From Rhodobacter sp. SGA-6-6 (GTDB lineage: Bacteria; Pseudomonadota; Alphaproteobacteria; Rhodobacterales; Rhodobacteraceae), in assembly GCF_011043545.1 (NCBI RefSeq), contig NZ_JAAKGP010000001.1, positions 1 through 64,000 on the forward strand: a stretch of 64,000 bases of DNA, given 5' to 3'. The notes beneath the pieces were generated by a model that was not told where the DNA came from, did not search any database, and worked only from the letters and a program-made list of their open reading frames with translations. Position 1 is the stretch's first letter. Each line of letters opens with the position of its first letter. The position numbers were made by a program, and so were the translations under genes. Positions 8,614-18,766 of the stretch are shown here, piece after piece.

Positions 8614-9648
8614 CGGTTCCACCTCCACCCAGACCGGTGCGTGGCGGGAGGCGCGGGCGAGGGTTTCGGCGAAAGGGTCCCCGGCGGGCGGCCAAAGGAC
8701 TCCGCTTGCGGTGACGTGCAGACCGGCCGAGGGCAGGACGTAATCCACCCGCAGCCCGCCGAAATCGTAAAGCGCGGTGTCCAGCGCCGGATCGCCCTTT
8801 TGCGCGGGCTCCGCCCGTCCGTGGGTGCCCTTTGGCTGCGGGTCCTGCACCGCCGGATGGGCCAGCAGGGCGGAAATCCCGGCGGTCAGCCCGTCGCCAT
8901 CGGCCGGATCGAGGTTGGCGTCGCCCAGCAGGACGAAGGGCGCCGACGGCGGCGCCATCGGCAGGGCGCCGTCCAGCAGGCGGGTCCAGAACACCGCCTC
9001 GTCATGGTTGCGGCGGCCGTTCCTGTCCTCCGGCCCGTCGAAGACCGGCGGCGTGGCGTGGAAGGCCAGCAGATGCAGCGGGCCGGAAGCGGTGGCCACC
9101 GCCACATCCCAATGGCCGGTGGTCGAAAGCCGCAGCGCCGCCCGCACCTCCGGCGCGGTGCCGGGCGGGATCAGGGTCCCCGGCAGGTCGGCCCAGAGGA
9201 AGGCCGAGAAATCCCGCGCCTCCCCGACCGGCAGGCGCGACAGGATCGCCATGCCGCCCTCGCCCGAGAAGCGGCCCCAGCCCTGGGCATCCTCGGGCTC
9301 GCCCAGCCGGCCGTCGCCGTCAAGGTCCAGCCCCGCCTGCATCCCGGTGTTGGGACGCAGCGCGAAGAGATGCGGATAGGGCCGGCCGATCTGTGCCAGC
9401 CGGTCCTGCAGCAGGCCAAGCGCCACCAGCCCGCGGTCGTAATCCACCGCGGTCAGCAGCAGAACGTCGGCGTCCAGCGCGGCGATGACCTGCAGCGCGG
9501 CCTCGACCTGCGGGTCGTCGCCCTTCAGGATGTCGCGGGCCAGCAGGCCGGGGCCTTCGCGGGTCAGCCCGCTGTTCCAGGTGGCGATGCGCAGGGTCTC
9601 GGCCGCCGCGGGGGCGGCGAGGGCCAGGGCAACCGCGGCGGCGATCAC
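8605..9648 (-). CDS. Secreted endonuclease/exonuclease/phosphatase-family protein
   Basis: The 347-residue product begins with a signal peptide (VIAAAVALALAAPAAAE). An EEP-fold domain follows: LRIATWNSGL (first metal-binding Asn), a long middle, LLGDANLDPADGDG (the conserved Asp-x-Asn) and near the end GLRVDYVLPS (Asp of the terminal D-H pair) with a His shortly after. EEP enzymes hydrolyse phosphodiesters in nucleic acids or phospholipids; export suggests extracellular nucleic acid or lipid as substrate. The GTG start at 9648 overlaps the TGA of the preceding membrane-protein gene (GTGA), so the two are translationally coupled. Confidence 0.82.
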   Translation of the reverse strand: MIAAAVALALAAPAAAETLRIATWNSGLTREGPGLLARDILKGDDPQVEAALQVIAALDADVLLLTAVDYDRGLVALGLLQDRLAQIGRPYPHLFALRPNTGMQAGLDLDGDGRLGEPEDAQGWGRFSGEGGMAILSRLPVGEARDFSAFLWADLPGTLIPPGTAPEVRAALRLSTTGHWDVAVATASGPLHLLAFHATPPVFDGPEDRNGRRNHDEAVFWTRLLDGALPMAPPSAPFVLLGDANLDPADGDGLTAGISALLAHPAVQDPQPKGTHGRAEPAQKGDPALDTALYDFGGLRVDYVLPSAGLHVTASGVLWPPAGDPFAETLARASRHAPVWVEVEPSP

Positions 9649-10469
9649 TCGGCCGGGATGACGGCCCCGGACAGGGCGCCGTTGCGGGCGCGCTTTTCCT
9701 GGATCATCAGGGCGATGCGCCCCATGGCAATGCCCCGCATCAGAAGGCTGGCCGGAAGGAAGGCCCATGCTGTCATCGTCCAGATCAGGGTTTGCGGCGA
9801 GGTAAGGGTCAGCGGCTCGAAGCCGATGGAGGCAAGGCTGACCACGGCGGGGATCAGGAAGGGCAGCAGCACGCCAAGCGCCAGGTTGGCCCGCGCGTCG
9901 CGCTCCAGCCGGTCGACCACGTCGCCGCCCGCCGTCGGCTCGAAGGTCGGCAGGTTGACCCAGACGTTGAAGGCCTGCGCCCGGTCGGGCCAGCCGCGCA
10001 GCTTGAAGATCAGCACGAAGAAGGCCAGCGACAGCAGGGACAGGATATAGGCGGTGCCCGCGGCGGTGCGGACGGCGATCACCTGGCTGTCCGAGGCGCC
10101 CTCGGCCATCATCAGCGTGGCAAGGCGGACCGGCGAATAGGGGAAGTCCAGCGCCTGTCCGACCAGCACCGCCACCGCCTCGAACAGCCGCGGGAAGGCG
10201 GCGTCGCTGCCCTTGGCCGAGGCGACGATGGAAAGGGTCAGCACGATGGCGCAGAGCATCAGGAAGCGGACGCGGTTGAACGGCGGGGCGTCGCGGAACT
10301 CGACCAGGCTGGGATAGGTGGCGTTGTATTCGGCGAAGGTCAGCGCCCCTGCGAAAAGGGCGACGAGGGCGACCATCTGCTTGGTATCGGCGCCGATCCC
10401 CGGCAGGATCACCGAGGGCGTGGCGACAAGCACCATAACCAGAAACGCGCGCACTGCGGCGCCGGTCAT
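9645..10469 (-). CDS. Conserved multi-pass membrane protein, unknown function
   Basis: A 274-residue protein with about five to six hydrophobic segments (FLVMVLVATPSVILPG, MVALVALFAGALTFAEY, FLMLCAIVLTLSIVASA, AYILSLLSLAFFVLIFKL, TWAFLPASLLMRG). I do not recognise a characterised family. I chose ATG 10469 (MTGAAVRAFLVMV) because the longer open frame upstream is Arg/Pro-rich and not membrane-like. It is translationally coupled to the downstream EEP-family gene, which hints at a shared process at the envelope. Confidence 0.65.
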   Translation of the reverse strand: MTGAAVRAFLVMVLVATPSVILPGIGADTKQMVALVALFAGALTFAEYNATYPSLVEFRDAPPFNRVRFLMLCAIVLTLSIVASAKGSDAAFPRLFEAVAVLVGQALDFPYSPVRLATLMMAEGASDSQVIAVRTAAGTAYILSLLSLAFFVLIFKLRGWPDRAQAFNVWVNLPTFEPTAGGDVVDRLERDARANLALGVLLPFLIPAVVSLASIGFEPLTLTSPQTLIWTMTAWAFLPASLLMRGIAMGRIALMIQEKRARNGALSGAVIPAE

Positions 10470-10861
10470 CCGGGAAACCACTGCCCTTGCACCCTCGATA
10501 TGGACGGACGCGATGCGATGCCGCGCCCTTGTTCCAACGATGTCCCGCACATTGTGGCGGATTGCCTCAATCTTGCCCAATTTGTGCCTTCTTTCGCCGA
10601 TCCCCGCAACCGTCGCTTGAGGTAAACAGCGGCGGCGTGGCGCTTTCAGGGCAAAGGTGTTGCAGGATTGAAGCAAAGTCACGCCTGTTCCGGGCAGGAT
10701 TCGGGCAAAGCCGTGGCGGGACGCAACATATTGCGGTTGCCGGATTTTTCGCCACAAGGCGGAAACGGAAGGCGGCGGGTGCAAGGGGGTTTGCGGCGGA
10801 GACGGCCGATCCGAGGCGCCCGGATTCGACCGGACCAGGATTTACCGGACCGATGGACAAT
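10470..10861. other. Gene-free stretch between membrane-protein gene and leuD
   Basis: About 390 bases with no supported gene. It should contain the promoter of the minus-strand gene at 9645-10469. ORFs crossing it on either strand have atypical residue composition and are regarded as chance. Confidence 0.5.
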
Positions 10862-10891
10862 CCCCGGCGAAGGCGCGGACCTTCGCCGGGG
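10862..10891 (-). terminator. Strong hairpin after leuD
   Basis: CCCCGGCGAAGG (10862-10873) pairs perfectly with CCTTCGCCGGGG (10880-10891) over a 6-base loop, six bases downstream of the leuD stop. Twelve G/C-rich base pairs make it a likely terminator for the leuC-leuD unit, although the following minus-strand bases are not U-rich. Confidence 0.65.
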
Positions 10892-10897
10892 AAAGGC

Positions 10898-11503
10898 TCA
10901 GGCCCAGGGGCGCAGGGTGGCGTTCTTTGCCTCGAAAGCGTCGATGGAGGCCGCCTTCTCGAGCGTCAGGCCGATGTCGTCCAGCCCGTTCAGCAGGCAG
11001 TGCTTCTTGAACGGATCGACCTCGAACCGGAACGCGGTGCCGTCCGAGGCGGTGACGGTCTGGTTCTCCAGGTCCACCGTCAGCCGGGCGTTCTCGCCCT
11101 TCCGCGCGTCGTCCATCAGGTGATCCACCGCCTCCTGCGGCAGCACCACCGGCAGGATGCCGTTCTTGAAGCAGTTGTTGAAGAAGATGTCCGCGAAACT
11201 GGTCGAGATCACGCAGCGGATGCCGAAATCCAGCAGCGCCCAGGGCGCATGTTCGCGCGACGACCCGCAGCCGAAGTTGTCGCCGGCGACGATGATCTCG
11301 GCCTTGCGGTAGGCCGGCTGGTTCAGCACGAAATCCGGGATCTCCTGCCCGTCCTGAGTATAGCGCATCTCGTCGAACAGGTTCTTGCCGAGACCCGAGC
11401 GCTGGATCGTCTTCAGGAACTGTTTCGGGATGATCATGTCGGTGTCGATGTTGACCAGCGGCATGGGCGCCGCGATGCCGGTCAGGGTGGTGAACTTGTC
11501 CAT
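10898..11503 (-). CDS. leuD: 3-isopropylmalate dehydratase small subunit
   Basis: The 201-residue small subunit pairs with LeuC to isomerise 2-isopropylmalate to 3-isopropylmalate. The swivelling-domain signature is present: [31 protein letters not shown] at the N-terminus and [18 protein letters not shown] in the centre, with [11 protein letters not shown] after it. Start ATG 11503. It is third in a minus-strand unit leuC - small membrane protein - leuD. Confidence 0.96.
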   Translation of the reverse strand: MDKFTTLTGIAAPMPLVNIDTDMIIPKQFLKTIQRSGLGKNLFDEMRYTQDGQEIPDFVLNQPAYRKAEIIVAGDNFGCGSSREHAPWALLDFGIRCVISTSFADIFFNNCFKNGILPVVLPQEAVDHLMDDARKGENARLTVDLENQTVTASDGTAFRFEVDPFKKHCLLNGLDDIGLTLEKAASIDAFEAKNATLRPWA

Positions 11504-11533
11504 TTCAGGTCTCCTGGAACCGCGCGAAGGCGG

Positions 11534-11914
11534 TCAATTCCTTTGGAAAGAGTAGCTCAATGTGCCGTCTGCCCAGACCATCGCGGCCATGCCGCCATCC
11601 TTCGGCCAGTCGATCCGCTGCGATTGCAGAGCGGCGGCCTGGATGTCCTCGGCAAATCCCTGTGCAGCCATGAAGACCCGCAGGTCGTCGGCCGAGACCG
11701 TCGCCGCGAAGAACCGCGTTGCGACGCCGTTGCTGACGTTGGTCCGGCAGGTCGAGATGCGAACGCTTTCCGGCAACTCGTTGGTCTCGCGCACGAAGTG
11801 GCGGCAGAACTTGTCGATGGGGTTGATGCCGAAGGCATAGAGCGCCACCGCCACCACGGCCAGAAGGCCGAGGATCAGCGCAATGACGCGCAGCGGTGTC
11901 ACCCTGATCGCCAT
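11534..11914 (-). CDS. Small membrane-anchored protein between leuC and leuD
   Basis: The 126-residue product has one N-terminal membrane segment (VIALILGLLAVVAVALYAFGI) and a soluble, presumably periplasmic domain with two cysteines (DKFCRHF and STCRTNV) that could form a disulfide. No family recognised. Its ATG at 11914 is 3 bases after the leuC stop, and leuD starts 30 bases beyond its own stop, so it is co-transcribed with the isopropylmalate isomerase subunits. A role in leucine synthesis is not obvious; it may simply be a passenger. Confidence 0.75.
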   Translation of the reverse strand: MAIRVTPLRVIALILGLLAVVAVALYAFGINPIDKFCRHFVRETNELPESVRISTCRTNVSNGVATRFFAATVSADDLRVFMAAQGFAEDIQAAALQSQRIDWPKDGGMAAMVWADGTLSYSFQRN

Positions 11915-11917
11915 GGG

Positions 11918-13336
11918 TCAGACACTTTCCGCCATCATCTCCCGCACATCCGTCAGATGCCCGGTGATCGCCGCCGCCGCGGCCATGCCGGGGCTGACCA
12001 GATGGGTGCGGCCGCCGCGGCCCTGACGGCCCTCGAAGTTGCGGTTGCTGGTCGCGGCGCAGCGTTCGCCCGGCGACAGCTGGTCGGGGTTCATGGCAAG
12101 GCACATCGAGCAGCCGGCCAGCCGCCATTCGAAACCGGCGTCGATGAAGATCTGCGCCAGACCTTCCTCTTCCGCCTGCGCGCGCACGAGGCCCGAGCCC
12201 GGCACCACCATCGCCCGCATCCCCGGGGCGATCTTCTTGCCCTTCAGGATCGCCGCCGCCGCCCGCAGGTCCTCGATCCTTCCGTTGGTGCAGGAGCCGA
12301 TGAACACCGTGTCGATCTTGATGTCGGTCAGCTTCATGCCCGGGGTCAGGCCCATGTAGTCCAGGCTGCGCCGCGCCGCCTCGACCTTGCCGCCGGTGAA
12401 ATCCTCGGGCGAGGGCACCACGGCGGTGATCGGCAGCACGTCCTCGGGGCTGGTGCCCCAGGTCACCACCGGGGCGATGTCCTCGCCGCGGATGGTGACG
12501 ACCTTGTCGAAATGCGCGCCCTCGTCGGTGAAGAGGGTCTTCCAGTAGGCCAGCGCGGCCTCCCATTTCGCGCCCTTCGGCGCGTGCGGGCGGCCCATGA
12601 CATAGGCGAAGGTCTTCTCGTCCGGCGCGATCAGGCCGGCGCGGGCGCCGCCCTCGATCGCCATGTTGCAGACGGTCATCCGGCCTTCCATCGACAGCTC
12701 GCGGATCGCCTGGCCGCAATATTCGATGACATAGCCGGTGCCGCCGGCGGTGCCGGTCTCGCCGATCACGCTCAGCGTGATGTCCTTGGCGGTGACGCCG
12801 GGGCGCAGCGACCCGGTGATCTCCACCTTCATGTTCTTCGACTTCTTCTGGATCAGCGTCTGGGTGGCCAGCACATGCTCCACCTCCGAGGTGCCGATGC
12901 CATGCGCCAGCGCGCCGAAGGCGCCATGCGTCGCAGTATGGCTGTCGCCGCAGACCACGGTCATCCCCGGCAGGGTCCAGCCCTGCTCCGGCCCGACGAT
13001 GTGGACGATGCCCTGGCGGATGTCCGACACCGGATAATAGTTGATGCCGAAGTCCTTGGCGTTCTTGTCCAGCGCCTCGACCTGGATGCGCGATTCCTCG
13101 TTGTCGATATGGGTCTCGCGCCCCGCGGTGGTGGGGACGTTGTGGTCCGGCACCGCGATGGTCTTCTCCGGCGCGCGGACCTTGCGGCCGGTCATGCGCA
13201 GGCCCTCGAAGGCCTGCGGGCTGGTGACCTCATGCACCAGATGGCGGTCGATATACAGCAGGCAGGTGCCGTCATCGGAGCGATGGACGACGTGATCGTC
13301 CCAGATCTTGTCGTAGAGCGTGTGGGGAGCGGACAT
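11918..13336 (-). CDS. leuC: 3-isopropylmalate dehydratase large subunit
   Basis: The 472-residue aconitase-family large subunit binds a 4Fe-4S cluster. The three cluster cysteines are visible in [10 protein letters not shown] and GCSMCLAMN (C..C spacing of two). [25 protein letters not shown] and [20 protein letters not shown] are further family signatures. Start ATG 13336. It leads the unit leuC - small ORF - leuD. The upstream 620 bases are non-coding and carry a large palindromic element. Confidence 0.97.
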   Translation of the reverse strand: MSAPHTLYDKIWDDHVVHRSDDGTCLLYIDRHLVHEVTSPQAFEGLRMTGRKVRAPEKTIAVPDHNVPTTAGRETHIDNEESRIQVEALDKNAKDFGINYYPVSDIRQGIVHIVGPEQGWTLPGMTVVCGDSHTATHGAFGALAHGIGTSEVEHVLATQTLIQKKSKNMKVEITGSLRPGVTAKDITLSVIGETGTAGGTGYVIEYCGQAIRELSMEGRMTVCNMAIEGGARAGLIAPDEKTFAYVMGRPHAPKGAKWEAALAYWKTLFTDEGAHFDKVVTIRGEDIAPVVTWGTSPEDVLPITAVVPSPEDFTGGKVEAARRSLDYMGLTPGMKLTDIKIDTVFIGSCTNGRIEDLRAAAAILKGKKIAPGMRAMVVPGSGLVRAQAEEEGLAQIFIDAGFEWRLAGCSMCLAMNPDQLSPGERCAATSNRNFEGRQGRGGRTHLVSPGMAAAAAITGHLTDVREMMAESV

Positions 13337-13580
13337 GGAAAGGGTCCTTGGCTGTGGCCGTGCGGCCTTGGGGCTTTGGGAAAGGGATGCGCGGAGGGGC
13401 GCCCGCGCGGGCGGCGGCCGGGGGCTTAAAGTCGGGCCGAGATCGACCGGGTTTCACGGGCGAAGCGCCAAGGCAGGCGCGCGCGGTCGGCCATGTCGAA
13501 GAAGCGGATCATGGCGGTGAGATACGCCTTTCGCGCCCGCGGTTCAAGCGGAGTCCCCGGCGAGCCAAAGGTGCGGCTGC
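13337..13580. other. leuC upstream region
   Basis: No gene is supported here. It should contain the leuC promoter and leader. A minus-strand ORF from 13779 to 13426 crosses it, but its upstream part lies inside the palindrome and its composition is not convincing. Confidence 0.45.
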
Positions 13581-13791
13581 CGCCGCATTCCTTTTCGTGG
13601 CGGCTAACCGAGTCTCCTGCGGCTACCGTCGCCTGATGGGGGCATTCTGCCCCCAACCCCCCTGAGGATATTTGTTGTCCAGAAAGAGGAGCAGGTCTTT
13701 TTCCTCTTTCTGGACTCAAATATCCCCGCCGGAGGCACCTCCGAGCCGGTTGCGCCTGAAAGGCGCAGAGGCGAGACAAAAGGAATGCGGC
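13581..13791. repeat. Large imperfect palindrome of two inverted element copies
   Basis: The outer arms CGCCGCATTCCTTTT (13581-13595) and AAAAGGAATGCGGCG (13777-13791) are exact inverted copies. The inner arms GGATATTTG plus TCCAGAAAGAGGA (13665-13689) and their inverse (13701-13724) form a near-perfect 22-bp stem around a 12-base loop. Between them each half carries its own GC hairpin: GGGGGCA/TGCCCCC at 13637-13653 on the left, GCGCC/GGCGC at 13751-13765 and GGAGG/CCTCC near 13731-13742 on the right. The structure reads as two head-to-head copies of one dispersed hairpin-plus-TATTTG element, sitting between divergent leuC and rsfS. Confidence 0.75.
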
Positions 13792-13956
13792 GCAAGCCGC
13801 TCAATATGGCAACCGCGGTCGCGGGGCGCGCGCGCTCCCTTGCATCCCCGCCGATTCGGCGATATTCGCCCGCGCTTCCCGGAGATGTTGAGATTGCCGC
13901 CTTCGGGCGCTACCCTGATCCGGCAAGACCCTGCGCCGGGGCCGGATCGGCGCGCC

Positions 13957-14400
13957 ATGCGGAGGACCCTAGTCCTGTCTCACTCTGACCCAACGACCGG
14001 CCTGCCGGTCGGCCCGCGCGAGGGGCGCCCCGCCCCCGCCGACTATACCTCGGAACAGGTCCTGGCCGCCGTGCTGGCCTCGGTCGACGACGACAAGGCC
14101 GAAGAGGTCGTGCAGATCGACCTGCGCGGGCGGTCGGACGTGGCGGATTACATGGTGATCTGCTCGGGCCGGTCGAACCGGCAGGTGGCGGCGATCTCGG
14201 AAAAGCTGGCGGACCGGCTGAAGCAGCAGTTCCGCATCAACGCCAAGATGGAAGGCAAGGAGACCGGCGACTGGGTGCTGATCGACTCGGGCGACGTGAT
14301 CGTCCATGTCTTCCGGCCCGAGGTGCGCGACTTCTACCAGCTCGAGAAGATGTGGATGCCGGCCGGGCAGGCCGCCGCGCGGCCCGCGTCGCAGGGCTGA
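13957..14400 (+). CDS. rsfS: Ribosomal silencing factor
   Basis: RsfS (YbeB/Iojap) binds ribosomal protein L14 and blocks subunit joining when nutrients are short. The core [43 protein letters not shown] is typical, as are the later [16 protein letters not shown] and DFYQLEKMW segments. ATG 13957 gives 147 residues, somewhat longer than usual; a downstream start is possible because the first 35 residues are not conserved-looking. The next gene begins in the stop codon. Confidence 0.92.
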   Translation: MRRTLVLSHSDPTTGLPVGPREGRPAPADYTSEQVLAAVLASVDDDKAEEVVQIDLRGRSDVADYMVICSGRSNRQVAAISEKLADRLKQQFRINAKMEGKETGDWVLIDSGDVIVHVFRPEVRDFYQLEKMWMPAGQAAARPASQG

Positions 14401-14870
14401 TGCGGCTGCACCTCTGCGCCGTCGGCCGGCTGCGGGCGGGGCCGGAGCGGGCGCTGGTGGACGACTACCTCGACCGTCTGGGCAAGACCGGGCGGCCACT
14501 GGGGCTCGGCCCGGTGGCGGAACACGAGGTGGAAGACCGGCGCGGCGGCGGCATGGCCGCGGAGGCGGAGCTGCTGGCCCGCACAGTGCCCGCCGGGGCG
14601 TCACTCTGCGTGCTGGACGAGCGCGGGCGGGCGATGACCTCGCCGGAATTCGCCGCGCAGCTGGCGCGCTGGCGCGACGGCGGGCGGCAGGACGCGGCCT
14701 TCGTCATCGGCGGGGCGGACGGGATCGACCCTTCCTTTCGGGCGCGGGCCGACCTGGCGGTCAGCTTCGGGGCGATGGTCTGGCCGCACATGCTGGTGCG
14801 GGTGATGCTGGCCGAACAGCTCTATCGCGCCGCGACCATCCTGGCGGGATCGCCCTATCATCGGGTGTGA
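14400..14870 (+). CDS. rlmH: 23S rRNA pseudouridine-1915 N3-methyltransferase
   Basis: RlmH is a SPOUT-class methyltransferase that methylates pseudouridine 1915 in helix 69 of 23S rRNA. The 156 residues are the usual length. [35 protein letters not shown] and the C-terminal [25 protein letters not shown] motif are all diagnostic. ATG 14400 shares one base with the rsfS stop (TGATG), so translation is coupled; the rsfS-rlmH pair is widely conserved. Confidence 0.96.
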   Translation: MRLHLCAVGRLRAGPERALVDDYLDRLGKTGRPLGLGPVAEHEVEDRRGGGMAAEAELLARTVPAGASLCVLDERGRAMTSPEFAAQLARWRDGGRQDAAFVIGGADGIDPSFRARADLAVSFGAMVWPHMLVRVMLAEQLYRAATILAGSPYHRV

Positions 14871-14899
14871 GGCGCGATTTTTCGTCGAAAAATCGTCCC

Positions 14900-16825
14900 C
14901 TACCCCTTCAACTCCGCCGTGATCCGCACCGGGCCGACCTGGCCCTTCAGCTTGGCCCGGTAGATCACCACCCCCTCGACCACGCGCATGACATAGGTGC
15001 GGGTCTCGGCGAAGGGGATGGTCTCCACCCAGTCCACCACGTCCACCGCCTCCTGCCGCGGGTCGCCGAATTCCTCGATCCAGCGCTTCGGCCGGTTCGG
15101 CCCGGCGTTGTAGCCGCTGGCGATAAGGGCGATGGACGGCCCGAAGTCCTGCACCATCCTTGCCAGATAGGCCGAGCCGATGGTGACGTTGTAGGCCGGG
15201 TCGGCGATCAGCTTGCCGGCCTCGAACTCCAGCCCCAGCTCCTTCGCCACCAGCTTCGCGGTGGAGGGCAGCACCTGCATCAGCCCGCGCGCATCGGCGT
15301 GGGACCGCGCCGCCGGGTCGAACTCGCTTTCCCGGCGCGAGATCGCCAGCGCCAGCGCCCGGCTGACCGACAACCCGTCGGGCACCATCCCCGGCACCGG
15401 GTAATAGGCGCGCGGGATGATCACGCCGCGCTCGGCCGCGGCCTTGCCGACCAGCACGGCGATATGCGGCTCGTCCAGCTCCAGCGCCAAGTCGGCCAGC
15501 TGCGCCAGCCCGGCGGCATCCTGGGTTTCGGCCAGATGCAGCAGGAAGCGCTTGGCCAGCGTCCGGTCGCCGGCCTTCGACAGCAGCAGCGCCGCCTCCA
15601 GCACCGAGGATTTTGCAAATCCCGCCCCGCGCCAGTCGGCCGGGCGGCTGTCGTCCAACAGGAACGGGTCCAGCGCCTGCCCCAGCCTTTCGGCGGCCAG
15701 CAGCCCGTAATAGGCGGTCTGGTGCCGCGCGGCGGCCTTGTAGTGTTCGGCGGCCTTCTCGTTCCGCCCCGCCGCCTCTTCCGCCCGGCCCAGCCAGTAT
15801 TCCGCCCGCGCGACCGAGATCGGGGTGGAGACCCCGGCCTTCAGATGGCCGAAATGGCGCAGCGCGGTCTCCGCATCGCCCAGCTTGCGCAGGGCGATGA
15901 AGCCGGCAAGGAATTCCAGGTCGGCATAAGCCGCGCCCGCGGTCAGGCCGTGGCGGGAGGCGACGCGATAGGCGTCCTTCGGCCGCTCCTTCCGCATCAG
16001 CCAGCGCGCCATCAGCGCCCTCCGGTCGGCCCAGAGTTCGGGGCGGCCCAGGCCGTCGGCGGGGGTGTCCAGCAGCAGTTGCACCGCGTCGTCATAGGCG
16101 TCGCGCCGCATCCGCCAGAGGAAACGCTCATAGGCGAGGCCGGGGTCGGCCTTCAGCCCCGGCGGCACCGCCTCGATCAGCGCGGTGGTGCCGTTCTGGT
16201 CGGCGCGCAGGCCGATCCTTGCCGCCGCCAGCCGCTGCCAGTCCGGCCCCACCCGCGGCAGCATCCGCAGCGCCTCGGCCCGGCGGCCCTGCCACAACAG
16301 GTTGTCCAGCCGCAGCTGGTGGACCCGGGCCAGCGCCTCGGGCTCCAGCAGCAGCAGCGCGGTTTCCTCCTCGGCGGTGAAGGACAGTTCGGCCCAGGCC
16401 CGCATCGCCTCGGTCTCGGCCAGGTCGTGCCGGCCGTTGGCCTTCAGCGCCTGGACCAGCGCGATGGCGCCCTTCGCGGTCTGCGGCAGGTCGTTGCCGA
16501 AATAGGCGATGACGCGCGACGGCGTGGTCGACCGTGCGGCGGCCTCCTCGCCCTTTTCCTTCAGCATCGGCAGGCCGGGCCAGTCGGCGCGGCGCGACAG
16601 GAAGTCCTCGTAGTCGCCGAGGCTGCCTTTGCCGTCGCGCAGCTTCTGCCACAGGATCACGTCGCGCCCCACCCCCGCAGGGGCGGCGGCCAGCGCGGCG
16701 TCCCAGTCCTTCGCCGCCGCCAGCCGCAGCGCCGATTGCATCGGCTGCACTTCGTCGGCCAGCGCCGGCGGCGCAAACAGGCAGAGGCAGAGAAGGAGGC
16801 GGGGGATCAGCAACCGGGGCGACAT
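14900..16825 (-). CDS. slt: Soluble lytic murein transglycosylase
   Basis: A periplasmic enzyme that cleaves peptidoglycan glycan strands to 1,6-anhydromuropeptides. The 641 residues comprise a signal peptide ([19 protein letters not shown]), a long alpha-helical superhelical U-domain and a C-terminal goose-lysozyme-like SLT domain. The catalytic Glu is about residue 499 in [13 protein letters not shown], followed by [10 protein letters not shown] and [13 protein letters not shown]. Start ATG 16825 gives a proper signal peptide; the open frame extends further upstream but is antisense to dapA. It diverges from dapA, with slt-dapA-smpB being a familiar alphaproteobacterial neighbourhood. Confidence 0.94.
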   Translation of the reverse strand: MSPRLLIPRLLLCLCLFAPPALADEVQPMQSALRLAAAKDWDAALAAAPAGVGRDVILWQKLRDGKGSLGDYEDFLSRRADWPGLPMLKEKGEEAAARSTTPSRVIAYFGNDLPQTAKGAIALVQALKANGRHDLAETEAMRAWAELSFTAEEETALLLLEPEALARVHQLRLDNLLWQGRRAEALRMLPRVGPDWQRLAAARIGLRADQNGTTALIEAVPPGLKADPGLAYERFLWRMRRDAYDDAVQLLLDTPADGLGRPELWADRRALMARWLMRKERPKDAYRVASRHGLTAGAAYADLEFLAGFIALRKLGDAETALRHFGHLKAGVSTPISVARAEYWLGRAEEAAGRNEKAAEHYKAAARHQTAYYGLLAAERLGQALDPFLLDDSRPADWRGAGFAKSSVLEAALLLSKAGDRTLAKRFLLHLAETQDAAGLAQLADLALELDEPHIAVLVGKAAAERGVIIPRAYYPVPGMVPDGLSVSRALALAISRRESEFDPAARSHADARGLMQVLPSTAKLVAKELGLEFEAGKLIADPAYNVTIGSAYLARMVQDFGPSIALIASGYNAGPNRPKRWIEEFGDPRQEAVDVVDWVETIPFAETRTYVMRVVEGVVIYRAKLKGQVGPVRITAELKG

Positions 16826-16990
16826 GGCCCGAATCTGCCAAAGCCGCCCGCCCGCCACAAGCCACGAAGCCGTCATCCGGCCGGGGACGGGCGAACACCC
16901 GCGCCCCGCTTGGCAAGGGCGGTGAGGGCGGATAAGGAGGGCGCGTTTCCCAACCGGCCGAATCCCGGCCCATCCACAGGAGTGCGCGCC

Positions 16991-17866
16991 ATGTTCAAGG
17001 GGTCGATCCCTGCCCTGGTCACGCCGTTCAAGGACGGCAAGGTGGACATGGACGCGCTGAAGAAGCTGGTGGACTGGCAGATCGCCGAGGGTTCCACCGC
17101 GCTGGTGCCGGTGGGGACCACGGGCGAAAGCCCGACGCTGAGCCATGACGAACACCATGCGGTGGTCGAGGCGGTGGTGAAATTCGCCGCCGGCCGGGTG
17201 CCGGTGATCGCCGGCACCGGATCGAACAGCACGGACGAGGCCATCGACCTGATCCGCCACGCCGAGGGCGCCGGCGCCGATGCCGCGCTGGTGGTGACGC
17301 CCTATTACAACAAGCCGACGCAGGCCGGGCTGATCGCGCATTTCACCGCGATCCACGACGCCTCGAACCTGCCGATCATCATCTACAACATTCCCGGCCG
17401 CTCGGTGGTGGACATGTCGCCGGCGACGATGGGCGAACTGGCGAAGCTGCCGCGGATCATCGGCGTCAAGGATGCCACCGGCGACCTGAGCCGGGTGCCG
17501 AAGACCCGCATCACCTGCGGCAAGGAGTTCGTCCAGCTGTCGGGCGAGGATGCCACCGCGCTCGGCTTCAACGCCCATGGCGGGGTGGGCTGCATCTCGG
17601 TCACCGCCAACGTGGCGCCGCGGCTCTGCGCCGAGTTCCAGGAGGCGACGCTGGCCGGCGACTACCGCAAGGCGCTGGACTACCAGGACCGGCTGATGCC
17701 GCTGCACGACGCCATCTTCGCCGAGCCGGGGCTGGTGGGGGCGAAATACGGCCTGTCGCTGCTGGGGCGTTGCACGGAAGAGGTGCGCCTGCCCCATGTC
17801 GGCCTGACCGAGGGGGTGAAGGAGAAGATCCGCGCCGCCATGCGCCACGCGGGCCTGCTGAACTGA
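16991..17866 (+). CDS. dapA: 4-hydroxy-tetrahydrodipicolinate synthase
   Basis: Condenses pyruvate with aspartate semialdehyde in the first step of the diaminopimelate/lysine pathway. The 291 residues show the Schiff-base Lys160 ([10 protein letters not shown]), Tyr132 (IYNIPGRS) and Thr44 (GTTGES). Start ATG 16991 is preceded by CAGGAG. Followed after 47 bases by a metabolite transporter gene on the same strand. Confidence 0.97.
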   Translation: MFKGSIPALVTPFKDGKVDMDALKKLVDWQIAEGSTALVPVGTTGESPTLSHDEHHAVVEAVVKFAAGRVPVIAGTGSNSTDEAIDLIRHAEGAGADAALVVTPYYNKPTQAGLIAHFTAIHDASNLPIIIYNIPGRSVVDMSPATMGELAKLPRIIGVKDATGDLSRVPKTRITCGKEFVQLSGEDATALGFNAHGGVGCISVTANVAPRLCAEFQEATLAGDYRKALDYQDRLMPLHDAIFAEPGLVGAKYGLSLLGRCTEEVRLPHVGLTEGVKEKIRAAMRHAGLLN

Positions 17867-17913
17867 CCGCGCTTCCCGGCCTCGACCACCGGAGCGGCAA
17901 CCGGCGCGGCGCG

Positions 17914-18738
17914 GTGCTGATGACCGCGGCCATGGCCGGTTTCGCCATCGAGGACCTCTGCCTGAAGGCCGTCGCCCGCGAGGTGCCGGTGGGACAGGTG
18001 ATGGTGATCATGGGTCTGGCCGGGATGGCCGTCTTCGGGCTGATGTCGCGCCGCGCCGGCGAGGCCGCCCTGCCCCGCGCCGTGCTGTCGCGCGCCATGC
18101 TGCTGCGCTCGGGCTGCGAGATCGCCGGGCGGCTGTTCCATGCGCTGGCCATTGCGCTGACCACGCTGTCGGCGACCTCGGCGATCTTGCAGGCTACGCC
18201 GCTGGTGGTGATCGCCGGGGCGGCGGTGCTGTTCGGCGAGAAGGTGCCGCTGTCGCGCTGGCTGGCGGTGGGGGTCGGCTTTCTCGGCGTGCTGATGATC
18301 CTGAAGCCGGGGCTTGCGGGCTTTTCCGCGCTGTCGCTGCTGGCGGTGGCGGGAACCATCGGCTTCGCCGGGCGCGACCTCGCCACCCGGGCTGCGCCTA
18401 AGGGGCTGTCGAACCGGCAGCTCGGCACGCTCGGCTTCGCCATGCTGGGGCTGGCGGGGGCGCTGATCCTGGGCTGGACCGGCGGGGCGCATTGGCCCGA
18501 CGCCGGCGGGGCGGCGCTGATCGCCGCCACCACCGGCTTCGGCATTGCCGGCTACCACGCGCTGACCGCGGCGATGCGGACCGGCGAGGTCTCGGCCGTC
18601 ACCCCCTTCCGCTACACGCGGCTGGTCTTCGCCCTGATCCTCGGCGCGCTGGTCTTCGCCGAGCGGCCGGATGCCGCGACGCTGGCGGGGGCGGCATTGA
18701 TCGTGGCCGCGGGGCTGTTCGGGCTGACCCGGCGGTAG
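17914..18738 (+). CDS. EamA-family drug/metabolite transporter
   Basis: A DMT-superfamily transporter of about 274 residues with ten hydrophobic segments in two EamA repeats (IEDLCLKAVAREVPVGQVM; AVLFGEKVPLSRWLAVGVGFLGVL; TPFRYTRLVFALILGALVFAE). It belongs to a different subgroup from the tandem pair at 4.1-6.1 kb. The start is uncertain: GTG 17914 and ATG 17920 are the first plausible codons after dapA, neither with an ideal ribosome-binding site. Probably co-transcribed with dapA; substrate unknown. Confidence 0.85.
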   Translation: MLMTAAMAGFAIEDLCLKAVAREVPVGQVMVIMGLAGMAVFGLMSRRAGEAALPRAVLSRAMLLRSGCEIAGRLFHALAIALTTLSATSAILQATPLVVIAGAAVLFGEKVPLSRWLAVGVGFLGVLMILKPGLAGFSALSLLAVAGTIGFAGRDLATRAAPKGLSNRQLGTLGFAMLGLAGALILGWTGGAHWPDAGGAALIAATTGFGIAGYHALTAAMRTGEVSAVTPFRYTRLVFALILGALVFAERPDAATLAGAALIVAAGLFGLTRR

Positions 18739-18766
18739 GGCCGACGGAGGTTTGCCCCGGATGGTC

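Noticed and set aside
10487-13429. Plus-strand open frame of 980 codons
   Set aside because: Antisense to leuC, the small membrane gene and leuD, which are unmistakable on the other strand. Long antisense frames are expected at this GC content.
13530-13570. tRNA-like T-arm sequence near GGTTCAAGC
   Set aside because: The flanking bases do not form an acceptor stem, D-arm or anticodon arm.
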